DNA of 64,000 bases from a bacterium 0.1xD8-71 (GTDB lineage: Bacteria; Bacillota; Clostridia; Lachnospirales; Lachnospiraceae), in the NCBI GenBank assembly GCA_003612405.1, contig RAYR01000008.1:186001-250000 (forward strand), in the 5' to 3' direction. Position 1 is the stretch's first letter. Each line of letters begins with the position of its first letter. The notes beneath the pieces were generated by a model that was not told where the DNA came from, did no database searches, and saw only the letters and a list, made by a program, of their open reading frames with translations. The translations under genes and the position numbers were made by a program. Below are positions 8,116-17,064 of this stretch, piece by piece.

Positions 8116-8411
8116 GTTCGTTTACCTCTATCCTTTCAAATCGTGGAATACTGTTTTCGTTTTTCTGATTTCTAATACTTCTGAACCACATATTTGAAAT
8201 GCCACATATGCCATTTTATACGGAATAGAGCTAAGGCTGTATGTATTGGTTTGTTACTTTATGACACCTGCGCATTATTATTTGAGATATAGTACTTTTA
8301 CTTTAACCTGCAATTATATGTAGCAAATATATTCTTTATTGTATCCTTAATCTCTCTATATAGCAATTAAAAATTCTTCTTATTCACCTTTGCCCATCAT
8401 TGGATTTCTCC
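8116..8411. other. AT-rich intergenic region without a recognisable gene
   Basis: About 300 bases between the TGA-interrupted gene and the promoter of the HipA-like kinase. No ORF with a ribosome site and no strong hairpin was seen. It carries the upstream ends of two divergent transcripts. Confidence 0.5.
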
Positions 8412-8440
8412 TTGCGTTTCATCCATTTTTGACATATACT
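8412..8440 (+). promoter_or_regulatory. Promoter of the HipA-DUF3037 pair, giving a leaderless or near-leaderless mRNA
   Basis: TTGCGT at 8412-8417 and TATACT at 8435-8440 with a 17-bp spacer. The expected start of transcription, about 8447, coincides with the ATG at 8448. No ribosome site precedes that ATG. Confidence 0.6.
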
Positions 8441-8447
8441 ACATCTA

Positions 8448-9263
8448 ATGATACGAAAGAGGGTGGATGCCATACAGTTTGAACATATTAAAACAGTTCA
8501 ATATACTATGAATAATGGTATAACCGAACCAAAAATGGCAGCAAATGATGACAGCACCCCGGTTATTGTAAAAACATACAATGGACCAGAGGGGTCTCTC
8601 GTATTGTTTAACGAATATCTTTGTTACAGACTGGCTATATTAGTTGATATCCCCATGCCGGAATCAGGGATATGTTTAATAGATTATAACACTATTATTT
8701 ATAATGGCTGTGTTACTCCAGAACAATACGGATATGGATTTTATTCTACATATCTGAACAAATCTGCTACCTTATTAGATACCATCATGTCTCAAATACA
8801 AAATAAAGAGGTATTTTATAAAATTCTTCTTTTTGACCACATAATTTTTAACACCGATCGTAATCCTGGCAATCTGCTTGTACAATACTATAAAAACAAC
8901 AAAGGCTTACAGGTTATAGATCACTCTCATGTATTTATCAACCAGGCTGTCTGGGACGCAAACTGTCTGATTCGCGCAATGCAGGAAAGGGATTATCTCA
9001 GTACCCGTGTCATTGAGGAAAATAAAATTCTTTATGGAATGTTTTTTCGGAATATGTCCATTCATAAAGAAGATTTTGACGAATTAAAACTCCTCTTTCG
9101 TAATAGAATAACCGAAAGAGTACTACGAAACATAATTGCTGATATGCCAACCGAATGGATGCCTCCCGCCCGGGATATTGAAGCCTTGATTGAATATCTG
9201 CTCTATCGCATTGATCACATTGACGATATATGTATTACAATTTTAAACCATATAAGCAAATGA
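8448..9263 (+). CDS. HipA-like protein kinase (HipA_2 type)
   Basis: Small HipA-family serine/threonine kinase-like protein of 271 residues, without the N-terminal subdomain of E. coli HipA. The catalytic loop reads FDHIIFNTDRNPGNLLV (the D...N pattern of HipA), followed by LQVIDHSHVF, the Mg-binding D with HSH. VIVKTYNGPEG looks like the ATP-lysine strand. Upstream methionines are few, so the leaderless ATG is taken as the start; a GTG at 8463 is the alternative. The DUF3037 gene follows after 13 nt. Kinases of this type with DUF3037 partners recur in bacterial accessory regions, and a toxin or defence role is inferred, not shown. Confidence 0.8.
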   Translation: MIRKRVDAIQFEHIKTVQYTMNNGITEPKMAANDDSTPVIVKTYNGPEGSLVLFNEYLCYRLAILVDIPMPESGICLIDYNTIIYNGCVTPEQYGYGFYSTYLNKSATLLDTIMSQIQNKEVFYKILLFDHIIFNTDRNPGNLLVQYYKNNKGLQVIDHSHVFINQAVWDANCLIRAMQERDYLSTRVIEENKILYGMFFRNMSIHKEDFDELKLLFRNRITERVLRNIIADMPTEWMPPARDIEALIEYLLYRIDHIDDICITILNHISK

Positions 9264-9276
9264 AAGGGGATATATT

Positions 9277-10017
9277 ATGTATCAGATTGAATACACGGCA
9301 TTAAAATATTATAATAATGTCATTTCAGAAGAATGTTTGTATATTGGAATACTTTTCCACAATCTGACGACCGGGGAACGTAATTTCAGATATATCTCCA
9401 ACTTTAAACGTTTTCAGGTTTTTGACGATGAGGCAGATGTGAATTTTGTCAAATTATATTTAGCCGGCATCAAGCAACAGGTTGAGAAAAATATATTCAA
9501 TTATAATGACCCGTTTTCCATAGCTGAATTTATCCGGATATACGTAAATGAGTTTCGTTTTTCAGATATTACAACAATTAAAGTAGCTGAAGATGAAAAT
9601 TATGTTGATAATCTTACAAAAATGTATCTCAAATTTGATTTTAATAAGTCAAAGCGACTGAGCCAATCCGAAGAGAAAAGATATATCCGCAAAATTTTAT
9701 CTTCAACCAATGCCGAGTTTTCTATCCCCAAAGTATCGGGGATGTATGATGAAAATGTTAGTTTTGACTACATTATCGGGAATGTTGCAATCAAACTATT
9801 TTCCTTTAAAGAAAAAAACGCAGCCAAACTCATCCCAACTGCAAAACAGTGGGCTTTTTCTGCTGAAGAACTAAAAGACCGGTACAAAATTGTATTTTTG
9901 TATGACAATGATGATGATTCTCCACCATTAAAAATTGTCTTACAGATTTTAAAAAAGCATGCAGCTGTTTATCCATTGCAGGAAGGACTTAATTATGTAT
10001 TGAGGGAAATATCATAA
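9277..10017 (+). CDS. DUF3037 family protein, partner of the HipA-like kinase
   Basis: 246-residue protein recognised as DUF3037 by its start YQIEYTALKYYNNVISEECLYIGILFHN (residues 2-29) with the pattern of early beta strands followed by RNFRYISNFKRFQVFDDEAD. It has no membrane segment. A ribosome site AAAGGGG lies just before the ATG, and the stop is followed by an intrinsic terminator. Its fixed position behind HipA_2 kinases suggests it is the kinase's target, regulator or antitoxin. A relic of the last ten codons of a second copy lies at 5090-5119. Confidence 0.75.
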   Translation: MYQIEYTALKYYNNVISEECLYIGILFHNLTTGERNFRYISNFKRFQVFDDEADVNFVKLYLAGIKQQVEKNIFNYNDPFSIAEFIRIYVNEFRFSDITTIKVAEDENYVDNLTKMYLKFDFNKSKRLSQSEEKRYIRKILSSTNAEFSIPKVSGMYDENVSFDYIIGNVAIKLFSFKEKNAAKLIPTAKQWAFSAEELKDRYKIVFLYDNDDDSPPLKIVLQILKKHAAVYPLQEGLNYVLREIS

Positions 10018-10190
10018 TTTTTTAGGCGTATCGCTCTGATTATAATTATATGAGGGATACGCTTTTTATTTACATCAATTTAATACCAATTTTCACTCTT
10101 CAATTTTTCAATCAATCCTTTATCCGCCGGCAGCCATTTCACGCTGTCAAGTGTCCCTTTTGTCAGCCACCTAGGCGTTTCCTGTTCTTT
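9988..10190. repeat. Imperfect direct repeat, copy B
   Basis: Counterpart of 5090-5285 in the same orientation: last ten codons of the DUF3037 gene, hairpin, and NUDIX C-terminus on the minus strand. The pair brackets the segment from the NUDIX pseudogene to DUF3037. Confidence 0.75.
10026..10067 (+). terminator. Intrinsic terminator of the HipA-DUF3037 operon
   Basis: GCGTATC at 10026-10032 pairs with GATACGC at 10056-10062, followed by TTTTT. Confidence 0.7.
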
Positions 10191-10200
10191 CCATGCCGGG
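10080..10200 (-). pseudogene. NUDIX hydrolase C-terminal relic
   Basis: The minus strand reads EQETPRWLTKGTLDSVKWLP and then ADKGLIEKLKSENWY-stop. This matches the tail of the NUDIX gene at 5175 (EHEAARWLTREMLDSVEWLP). Upstream of 10200 the frame dissolves and no NUDIX box is present. Confidence 0.75.
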
Positions 10201-10448
10201 CCGCCGGACTTAATCATACAAAAGAATCCATGGATAAATGGCGTGTAGGGTAATCGTGCTCACCGTATCACCCATTTGGCCATACTTCTATCTCTGTATC
10301 CAATTTGGATCTTATTTGTATAATTTATAGTATAATGAAAATTATCCAGTTTTCAAAACTAAAAAAAATCTGCCATCTCTGACAAGCTCTTTATCCACAA
10401 TATTCACTTTCAACTAACCCTGATCTCATCCCCGAATGGACCCAGATA

Positions 10449-10634
10449 CTATCCACATATTTTCTTACGTACCAGTTCATTAAATTCTTTCACAAGATCA
10501 GCTTCTTTATCCACCACTTTCTTCTTCCCCTGTTTGCTGACTACTTTATTTCCTCCACAAATTGCACGTTGGAATACATGGGCACGAAATGCCAGATGTT
10601 CTCCCAAATTATATGTGTTCAGGCAACTTATCTT
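10449..10634 (-). pseudogene. Unidentified 60-codon open frame, probably a gene relic
   Basis: An open frame without a convincing start codon or ribosome site reads NTYNLGEHLAFRAHVFQRAI, then KQGKKKVVDKEADLVKEFNE, and ends VRKKICG. Its composition is protein-like (charged amphipathic helix), but I do not recognise it. The remainder of 10201-10756 shows no other gene. Confidence 0.3.
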
Positions 10635-10756
10635 TTATAGAATCTGCTTGTTATATCACAATTTTAACTGCTTCTTCAAATAATATATAGTCCAAAATCA
10701 CCTACACTCTATGCGCCCTCCTTCATTCGGATTTCTATTACCTCCGATATATACAA

Positions 10757-11206
10757 CTACAATTCCTTATGTAACTCATTGGATCCCAGAAATCCTTCAA
10801 TTTCATTTAAAACTTTTTCTGTAGCATCCCGGCTCTTCATCATCTGCTTCACCGTACATTCCCATACAATCAGTTCTTTTACACCTAAAGCTTTCAGCTC
10901 TTCCATAATCCGATTGTCCCGTTCCACATTTTTCCGAAATTTCTCAATCCAAAATTCCATATGCGTTTTCGGAATACTTGCATATTTGCATCCTTCATGA
11001 CGATGCCAGAAACATCCATGAACAAAAATAGCTGTATTATATTTCCTCAGCCATATATCCGGATGTCCTGGAATCCTGCCCGTATTCTTTCTGTATCTAT
11101 ACCCTTCAGCAAACAGTTGCTTTCTTATCCACACTTCTGGCTTTGTATCCTTGCTGCGAATTTGTGACATATTCCTGCGGCGTTGCTCCGAAGTAAGTGT
11201 ATCCAT
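10757..11206 (-). CDS. vsr: Very short patch repair endonuclease Vsr
   Basis: Nicks 5' of T in T:G mismatches created by deamination of 5-methylcytosine, starting short-patch repair. The 149-residue length is right. MSQIRSKDTKPE is the N-terminal signature, HPDIW carries the catalytic Asp, and FVHGCFWHRHEGCKYA holds the His residues and zinc-binding Cys. ELIVWECT is the late conserved strand. AAGGGG precedes the ATG. It is the last gene of the LlaJI-like operon, 13 nt behind the McrC-like gene, which fits repair of lesions produced by the two upstream cytosine methyltransferases. Confidence 0.95.
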   Translation of the reverse strand: MDTLTSEQRRRNMSQIRSKDTKPEVWIRKQLFAEGYRYRKNTGRIPGHPDIWLRKYNTAIFVHGCFWHRHEGCKYASIPKTHMEFWIEKFRKNVERDNRIMEELKALGVKELIVWECTVKQMMKSRDATEKVLNEIEGFLGSNELHKEL

Positions 11207-11219
11207 TTATTCATCCCCT

Positions 11220-12656
11220 TTAACTGAGATCCCCGGCTTCATTTATTCCTGTAACATAAGCCATAATTCTTTCAGCAAACCTCTCATGATGATCATGATT
11301 CATATCAACCATCCATTGCGTATATTCCCTTAGACTCTTATCCATAGCATCTCCACTCTGGATATTCAGTTCATACATATTGAATCCCGGTAAAGCTAAG
11401 TCGGCTTTATCACCTGGAAATATGAATCCACAACGACGAACATTTAGTAGCAACGTATAAAATAACAGCTGATGAGAATTATGCCTCTGAGTATCCCTGT
11501 AAACCTTGCTTGTACTATTCTGATATTTCACATCAAAAACCGCTATATACCGTTTTGTCTCACCTGAATTATCCATCAAAGCAATATCAGGAACATAATT
11601 ATTCATAAGATAAGCATGTTGTTCCGGATCTTTTAATGTAAAAAGCGGATTCTTTTTGGGAATCCTGTACTCATCCAAAAGCACCCGAGACTCCAACTTT
11701 GACTTAAGATACTCACGTATAGTAGCTCTAACATAAAACTCAAACAGTGACTCCATATTTATGGTATATGGGATAATATATCTTACTTCTTCAGTTTCTG
11801 TGCTAAACAGATCATTTGATCCATTGCCAATAATCACTGTTTTGGCCAGATCAATTACCTTTTTATAAACTGAGTTAAAGCCTGTAACATCTGCCTTTCC
11901 AAAATCATTCTTGCCGATCTTCATTATGTGAACATCTTTTAATGAGTTCTCACAAAAAGCATAAATCCGCTCTAAAGATTTTAAGGAAAGTCCACTAATT
12001 CTAATGATTTCATAAGCTTTTTTTAACGCCGCTTTCATTATTCGGTTTTCCAGAGTATCCACTGTAAATACAGGATACCTGCAAAATACCCTATCTTCCC
12101 TTCCCTGAGTGATATTAGTCTTTATATGTTTTGAAACCTGTATATTTCCAACGATTTTACCGTTAAAGTTTTCCTCCTTGAAAGCCATAGAACGACGTAG
12201 ATACTTCTTACATATCCTCTCACACTCTTTCACAAGCGATATTGCAGCAAGAAGCTCTCCCCCTTTTTCTGCATTATTTACCGGAATCAACTCCTGATCA
12301 GTATAGATTTTGAAAAAATCTCCGTTTGATCCGGAAACATATAATTCATACTCCGGATCATTCATTACCTTGATAAGCATATTCCACGGATTCAATGCAT
12401 ACCTTGGCGTGATAATCAAGGCACATTTTTCACATGTCATAGGATCGGTTATTATTCTGCCATGATTGTCTCGTATCCATCCCACACCTACCGTACCACT
12501 GGTGTGATAATTTCCCCTTTCATCCATATACAAACCCATTTCCTCAGGAACAGCACCGTCCATTTTTCTTGCCGCCGCAGCTCCCTTGGGTATCAAACCG
12601 GTAGCATCTGGCGACCAATCTTTCAGACCTTTTATTATTTTGACTTCTAGCCGCAT
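11220..12656 (-). CDS. McrC-like nuclease subunit of a LlaJI-type restriction system
   Basis: Nuclease partner of the McrB-like motor, 478 residues. The C-terminal half has the PD-(D/E)xK signature VPDIALMD then YIAVFDVKYQ about 20 residues later, with IIPYTINMESLFEFYVRATI before it, as in McrC (the W/F-E-x-Y segment). The middle has LENRIMKAALKKAYEI, typical of McrC. The N-terminal ~140 residues are less conserved and presumably contact McrB. GGAGG lies five bases before the ATG. It is 14 nt downstream of the McrB-like gene and 13 nt upstream of vsr. Confidence 0.88.
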   Translation of the reverse strand: MRLEVKIIKGLKDWSPDATGLIPKGAAAARKMDGAVPEEMGLYMDERGNYHTSGTVGVGWIRDNHGRIITDPMTCEKCALIITPRYALNPWNMLIKVMNDPEYELYVSGSNGDFFKIYTDQELIPVNNAEKGGELLAAISLVKECERICKKYLRRSMAFKEENFNGKIVGNIQVSKHIKTNITQGREDRVFCRYPVFTVDTLENRIMKAALKKAYEIIRISGLSLKSLERIYAFCENSLKDVHIMKIGKNDFGKADVTGFNSVYKKVIDLAKTVIIGNGSNDLFSTETEEVRYIIPYTINMESLFEFYVRATIREYLKSKLESRVLLDEYRIPKKNPLFTLKDPEQHAYLMNNYVPDIALMDNSGETKRYIAVFDVKYQNSTSKVYRDTQRHNSHQLLFYTLLLNVRRCGFIFPGDKADLALPGFNMYELNIQSGDAMDKSLREYTQWMVDMNHDHHERFAERIMAYVTGINEAGDLS

Positions 12657-12670
12657 CTATACCTCCACTT

Positions 12671-15600
12671 TTATCTTTCAATCAGTGCTTTTTCCACTAA
12701 TTCCTTCTTTATTGCTTCCGTATATTCGTCTTTTTCAAGCTCGTCTAGAAGTTGACCATAAAATGCCTCCAATTCCTTGGAATCCGAACACTTTTCCATT
12801 TTCTTCACGATGTCAAATACAGGAATTTCATATGTTTCCGGCTCGTTTCCGTAGACCTCATCCATGAGTATCCCGTCATTATGATACTCTCTCAATACAG
12901 GAATCACTTGATATAAAAATCGATCTCGCATCTGAATTTCAGCATTTTCTACACTTTTCCGAATAAAATATGTATGCCCAATTTGTACATCAGAGCGATT
13001 GTAATCATCCGTATTCATATAGATATCAAAAATACGATCAACAAGATGAAACAGTCTCAGTTCCTTAGATGTTTCCCAAATATCAACCTTCAAGAATACA
13101 ACTTTAATATCCGGAAGAAGAGGGAAAAACAGGAATCTCCTTCTTATGGCATAATCAATTGATGCAATGGACTTATCCGCAGTATTCATGGTTCCGACAA
13201 TGTACAAATTACTTGGAATCTGCAGTCTGGAATCGCCCTCAACCGTATAAGGCGTAGCTACCTCACTATCTCTGTATTCAAGAGCATATATCAACTCTCC
13301 GAACACCGTAGCCAGATTTGCCCTATTTATCTCATCAATAACCAGATAAAACTTCTTGCTGTTTTCAGGGTTTTCAGAGTTATAATACTTTCTTGCTATT
13401 CTTGCCATCTTACCAAGAGTTCTGTTTACCGTCCTATACATTACAGGAACCGGCTGACTGTAAACAAATTTATACTTTTCATCATCACCTTCGAGTATTT
13501 TACCTTTTATCTCAGATGCATTGGACTCAGTTGCCGAAACGGATATCCCTCTTACAAAATCTTCATAGGTATATGAAGGATGAAACTGTATGATATCCCA
13601 ATATACCAGATTATTCTCCTGCACATTTTCTGTCGGAAGTGCATATTCATCCTCTTTAGTAACAAGCTGAATACTCTTAAGATTTTCTTCACTCCAGTTT
13701 TCTCCGAAACCTGCCTGTTCAGCAAGAAATTCTTTAACCCCATAAGTCTTTGATGTTCCAGGAGGACCCTGCAGAATCATCTGATGAATCCCAGTGCTTT
13801 CCATTACTGATTGGTATCTGTTATCCATTGTTTTATACACTCCTTTTATTGTTTCATCCACCATTGCCTGCCACGTTGGTAAAGAACGTATATCATTTAG
13901 CAAATTCAGTCTCAGCTCATCATTTGATTCACCATGCAATGCCATCTCATCTAATACCTGAAGATCTGCATTTACTGCTGCTATTTCTTTATCCCTTACA
14001 GAATCAGAAGATGTAGCACATTTGACTGCTTCAAGATTCCTAAGATATGCATGAAGGTATTTATATACCAGAAGTTTTACCATCGTATATAGAGACACCT
14101 CTCTTCTTACGACTCTCCGCAATCGACATTGATTAATCCTAGTGATTCGTGCACTGCTTTCAGTTTTTATTTTTGATACAAGATAATACTTTTTCCCTTT
14201 ATAGAAAATTGAATGAAGATCCTCACGATATACGCCATTATCATTTCCCTTAAAGCTGTCACTCTCTCCCAGTCTGACGGATTTACTCAAGTTACTGTTG
14301 CAAATAAGGCAACTTCCCCATGCCTGCCCTTCATCAAGCTTGTAGTATATTTCACGATCATACATCAGAAGGTCCATAATCTCCCAATTATTGATCAGCG
14401 GATGCGTAACCATATCATTTATTATTTCAAAGAGAACACCATAATTTGTATTGTATTTCTGTCCTCCCTGAAACCTCAAACCAACTGCCGAGGTGGCATC
14501 TGAAAGAACATCCAAAAAAATCTGCCGGTATTCTTCATTTGGCATAAGTTCAATTTTATCTTCAATAACATCAGCCCTCTCGCGTGTATATTGAGAATAT
14601 GTATGCTCTACATCCGGAATAGACTCTGTTAATACAACACCTTCCTTCTTATACTGTCTAAGCAGAGGAAGCACCTGTGCTTTTATTTTATTTTGCATCA
14701 GTCTCTCTGCATTCCACATTGAAAAACCATGTCCTGGAAGAAAATAAGTAAAACCAATTACATATTTGTCCCTTTCATCACCATAATCTGGTGCGATGTA
14801 ATCAAGAAATCCATTATAAAAATTATATTTTGTTACAGCTTCACTTATAAATCTATCAAGTAGCATAACGGTATCTGTTGAGTAGAACTGAAAATACAAT
14901 TCAAAGATATCATTTATCGTTTTATATAGCTTTCTACCAAATTTGTTAAAATCATTTTTGTAGCGTACCGTTGAGTTTTCAATCCAAGTTAGCGGAAATC
15001 CAAAATTCAAAAAAATTTCTGCCTCTGCCGGCGTAAGACAAACTGCAAAATTAGGAATAGCAGCAAGAATATCATCCACATCTTTTATCGGAGATGTGAA
15101 ACATTCTTCCCCATACTTTGCCTTTAAAACCACCCATTCCTGACGCTGCTCTTCAAGTAACTTAATCAGATTCTGGTCAACATTAAAATAAGCATTTTTG
15201 TAAAAACTGTCTTTTATCGCTGCTCTAAGTTTTTCTTCTGTACTTTCGGCGTAACAGACCTCAAAAGTCGCAAGAAGATCCGCATCAAGGCTGTACTCAG
15301 GATGTAGTACATTTGATGTCATGAAAACATACATATTATCTTTAATACATAGCGTCTTTCCGGAAGCAAGTGTGATTGATTCCCCTCTGTGGGAGAACGC
15401 ATACATCAACTCTCCGAGTACACTAGATATATTAACCCGATGTATGTCGTCAAGAATCAGAAAACCTGGCATTTCCGACTGTTCCATCTTCTTAGTCAAT
15501 TCTTTGACCATCTTGTCCTTCTGAACAAACGAAGTTATCCCGTTGATTGTTTCAACAGATATTCCCTCTATAAAATCATGAGTTGTCATCCCTTCATGAA

Positions 15601-15808
15601 GAGAAACAAGCTCTATCCCCGGCTTATAGTTTGTTTCAAGATAATTAAATGCAGCATCACAAAAGTTATCCGGATTATAGAACTTCATTTTCGGATCACT
15701 CTTTTCCAAATCTGAAAGCCTTTCCCAGATAACTTCAGTTACCGCTTTTTTTGCTAAATATGTTTTGCCCGAGCCTGGCGGACCTATGTATATTCTATTC
15801 TGATTCAT
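12671..15808 (-). CDS. McrB-like AAA+ motor with two AAA modules (LlaJI R1-type)
   Basis: NTP-driven translocase subunit, 1045 residues. Module 1 has Walker A GPPGSGKT at residues 9-16 and a Walker B-like FLILDDIHRVN near 135. Module 2, in the C-terminal third, has GPPGTSKTYG, Walker B FYLVIDEINRANLATVFGEL and the McrB motif GTMNTADKSIASIDYAIRRR. That last motif (MNTAD) and DEINRAN are hallmarks of the GTP-using McrB group. Module 1 has DDIHRVN and TSNVLHPE in place of DEINRAN and MNTAD, so it may bind but not hydrolyse nucleotide. The ATG overlaps the upstream methyltransferase stop (ATGA). Restriction requires the McrC-like protein. Confidence 0.9.
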   Translation of the reverse strand: MNQNRIYIGPPGSGKTYLAKKAVTEVIWERLSDLEKSDPKMKFYNPDNFCDAAFNYLETNYKPGIELVSLHEGMTTHDFIEGISVETINGITSFVQKDKMVKELTKKMEQSEMPGFLILDDIHRVNISSVLGELMYAFSHRGESITLASGKTLCIKDNMYVFMTSNVLHPEYSLDADLLATFEVCYAESTEEKLRAAIKDSFYKNAYFNVDQNLIKLLEEQRQEWVVLKAKYGEECFTSPIKDVDDILAAIPNFAVCLTPAEAEIFLNFGFPLTWIENSTVRYKNDFNKFGRKLYKTINDIFELYFQFYSTDTVMLLDRFISEAVTKYNFYNGFLDYIAPDYGDERDKYVIGFTYFLPGHGFSMWNAERLMQNKIKAQVLPLLRQYKKEGVVLTESIPDVEHTYSQYTRERADVIEDKIELMPNEEYRQIFLDVLSDATSAVGLRFQGGQKYNTNYGVLFEIINDMVTHPLINNWEIMDLLMYDREIYYKLDEGQAWGSCLICNSNLSKSVRLGESDSFKGNDNGVYREDLHSIFYKGKKYYLVSKIKTESSARITRINQCRLRRVVRREVSLYTMVKLLVYKYLHAYLRNLEAVKCATSSDSVRDKEIAAVNADLQVLDEMALHGESNDELRLNLLNDIRSLPTWQAMVDETIKGVYKTMDNRYQSVMESTGIHQMILQGPPGTSKTYGVKEFLAEQAGFGENWSEENLKSIQLVTKEDEYALPTENVQENNLVYWDIIQFHPSYTYEDFVRGISVSATESNASEIKGKILEGDDEKYKFVYSQPVPVMYRTVNRTLGKMARIARKYYNSENPENSKKFYLVIDEINRANLATVFGELIYALEYRDSEVATPYTVEGDSRLQIPSNLYIVGTMNTADKSIASIDYAIRRRFLFFPLLPDIKVVFLKVDIWETSKELRLFHLVDRIFDIYMNTDDYNRSDVQIGHTYFIRKSVENAEIQMRDRFLYQVIPVLREYHNDGILMDEVYGNEPETYEIPVFDIVKKMEKCSDSKELEAFYGQLLDELEKDEYTEAIKKELVEKALIER

Positions 15809-17064
15809 TTCTTCCCTTTATCGAAATCAGAAAGCATGTCAAATACCGCCTCTGCCAAACATTTTGCAAATTTGGGTGGAACAGCATTTCCGATCATCTT
15901 ATATGTTTCAACATTGCTTCCTTCAAAAATATAGTCATCCTCAAATGTTTGAAGTCTCGCGGCCTCTCTAACTGTTATGGTTCTCAGCTGTTTTGAGTCT
16001 GGGTGAATATGCCTTAACCCATCCTTATACAGATGCGCAGGAATCAAGTTGCTCGGCTCATCCCATCTGATAACATGATATTTATGAACATTAGAAGTAT
16101 GCCCTGTTTTCTCCGTGTACAGTTTTTTTAACGAATCAGTCGAAATATATTCATTCCTGCCAGATTCAATATCTTCAGTCAGAAGCTTAAATATCTCCAT
16201 ATCGCGTCCGCTCTGCCACCTTGCTATATGGTTTGAAACAAATGGTTCCGAAACAGAATGCGATATTCTCTTCCCCTTGTACTTTTCATCATGCCACAAA
16301 GGATAAAGCTTAGGAAGATCACCAATAGCTTCCATAACTGTCATTTTCTTCTTTGTTTTATACTTTGGCAAATACTTTTCATAAAAGGAAGTCAGCATTG
16401 TCTCACAATTCTCTTTGCCAAAATAGTCCACAGAAAGTCCTGTTATAATTATTCTCTTCCGGTTCTGAGGTACTCCATAATCGGTAAAATCTATAATCGC
16501 GTTGGAAATATCCTGAAGAACACTATAACCGGCCTTTAGAAAGCTTTCCTGAATAATTTCTATGATGGGTCTGTCCCCCGGCTGAGCACTCAAAATTCCC
16601 GGCACATTCTCAAATACAAATAATTTAGGTCTGTATTTTTCAACGACCTTAATATAACTCTCAAACAGATAATTTCTGTAATCATTTTTCATTCCGTGTT
16701 CATCGCGTATCCGCCCTGCTATTGAATACGCCTGGCAAGGAGGACCGCCAATAATAATATCAAGTCCACCTGCTTCCCGTATCAATTTATCCAGACCTTC
16801 TGATGTCCCGAAATTTTCATCGTCTTTCCAACCGTAAAACAATTCATCTGTCCTCTGAATATCAAATTGAAGAACCCGATCAGAAGCATCCTTGTATCCC
16901 CATTTTGTTTTCAATCTATTAGCCAGATTCGTGCACGGTCCTTTTTCCCATTCTACTGCAGCAATTGTATCATAGTATCCTGCCTGCTCGAATCCATCCA
17001 TAAGTCCACCACAACCGGCAAATAAATCAATGGATTTGACAATCTTATTTCTTTTCCTGCCCAT
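15805..17064 (-). CDS. DNA (cytosine-5) methyltransferase 2 of the LlaJI-like system
   Basis: C5-cytosine methyltransferase, 419 residues from the ATG at 17064, which has GGAGG seven bases upstream. Motif I SIDLFAGCGGLMDGFEQAG, motif IV GGPPCQAYSIAGR with catalytic Cys, motif VI FVFENVPG, motif VIII QNRKRIIITG and motif X MIGNAVPP are all present in order. The frame is open for another 105 codons upstream, but that part is antisense-like noise inside methyltransferase 1. It overlaps methyltransferase 1 by 20 nt. Two m5C enzymes are needed when the recognition site is asymmetric, one per strand, as in LlaJI. Confidence 0.95.
   Translation of the reverse strand: MGRKRNKIVKSIDLFAGCGGLMDGFEQAGYYDTIAAVEWEKGPCTNLANRLKTKWGYKDASDRVLQFDIQRTDELFYGWKDDENFGTSEGLDKLIREAGGLDIIIGGPPCQAYSIAGRIRDEHGMKNDYRNYLFESYIKVVEKYRPKLFVFENVPGILSAQPGDRPIIEIIQESFLKAGYSVLQDISNAIIDFTDYGVPQNRKRIIITGLSVDYFGKENCETMLTSFYEKYLPKYKTKKKMTVMEAIGDLPKLYPLWHDEKYKGKRISHSVSEPFVSNHIARWQSGRDMEIFKLLTEDIESGRNEYISTDSLKKLYTEKTGHTSNVHKYHVIRWDEPSNLIPAHLYKDGLRHIHPDSKQLRTITVREAARLQTFEDDYIFEGSNVETYKMIGNAVPPKFAKCLAEAVFDMLSDFDKGKK

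Noticed and set aside
10191-10448. Possible further NUDIX sequence upstream of the C-terminal relic
   Set aside because: Minus-strand frames beyond 10200 show no NUDIX box or other motif; only AT-rich sequence is seen.
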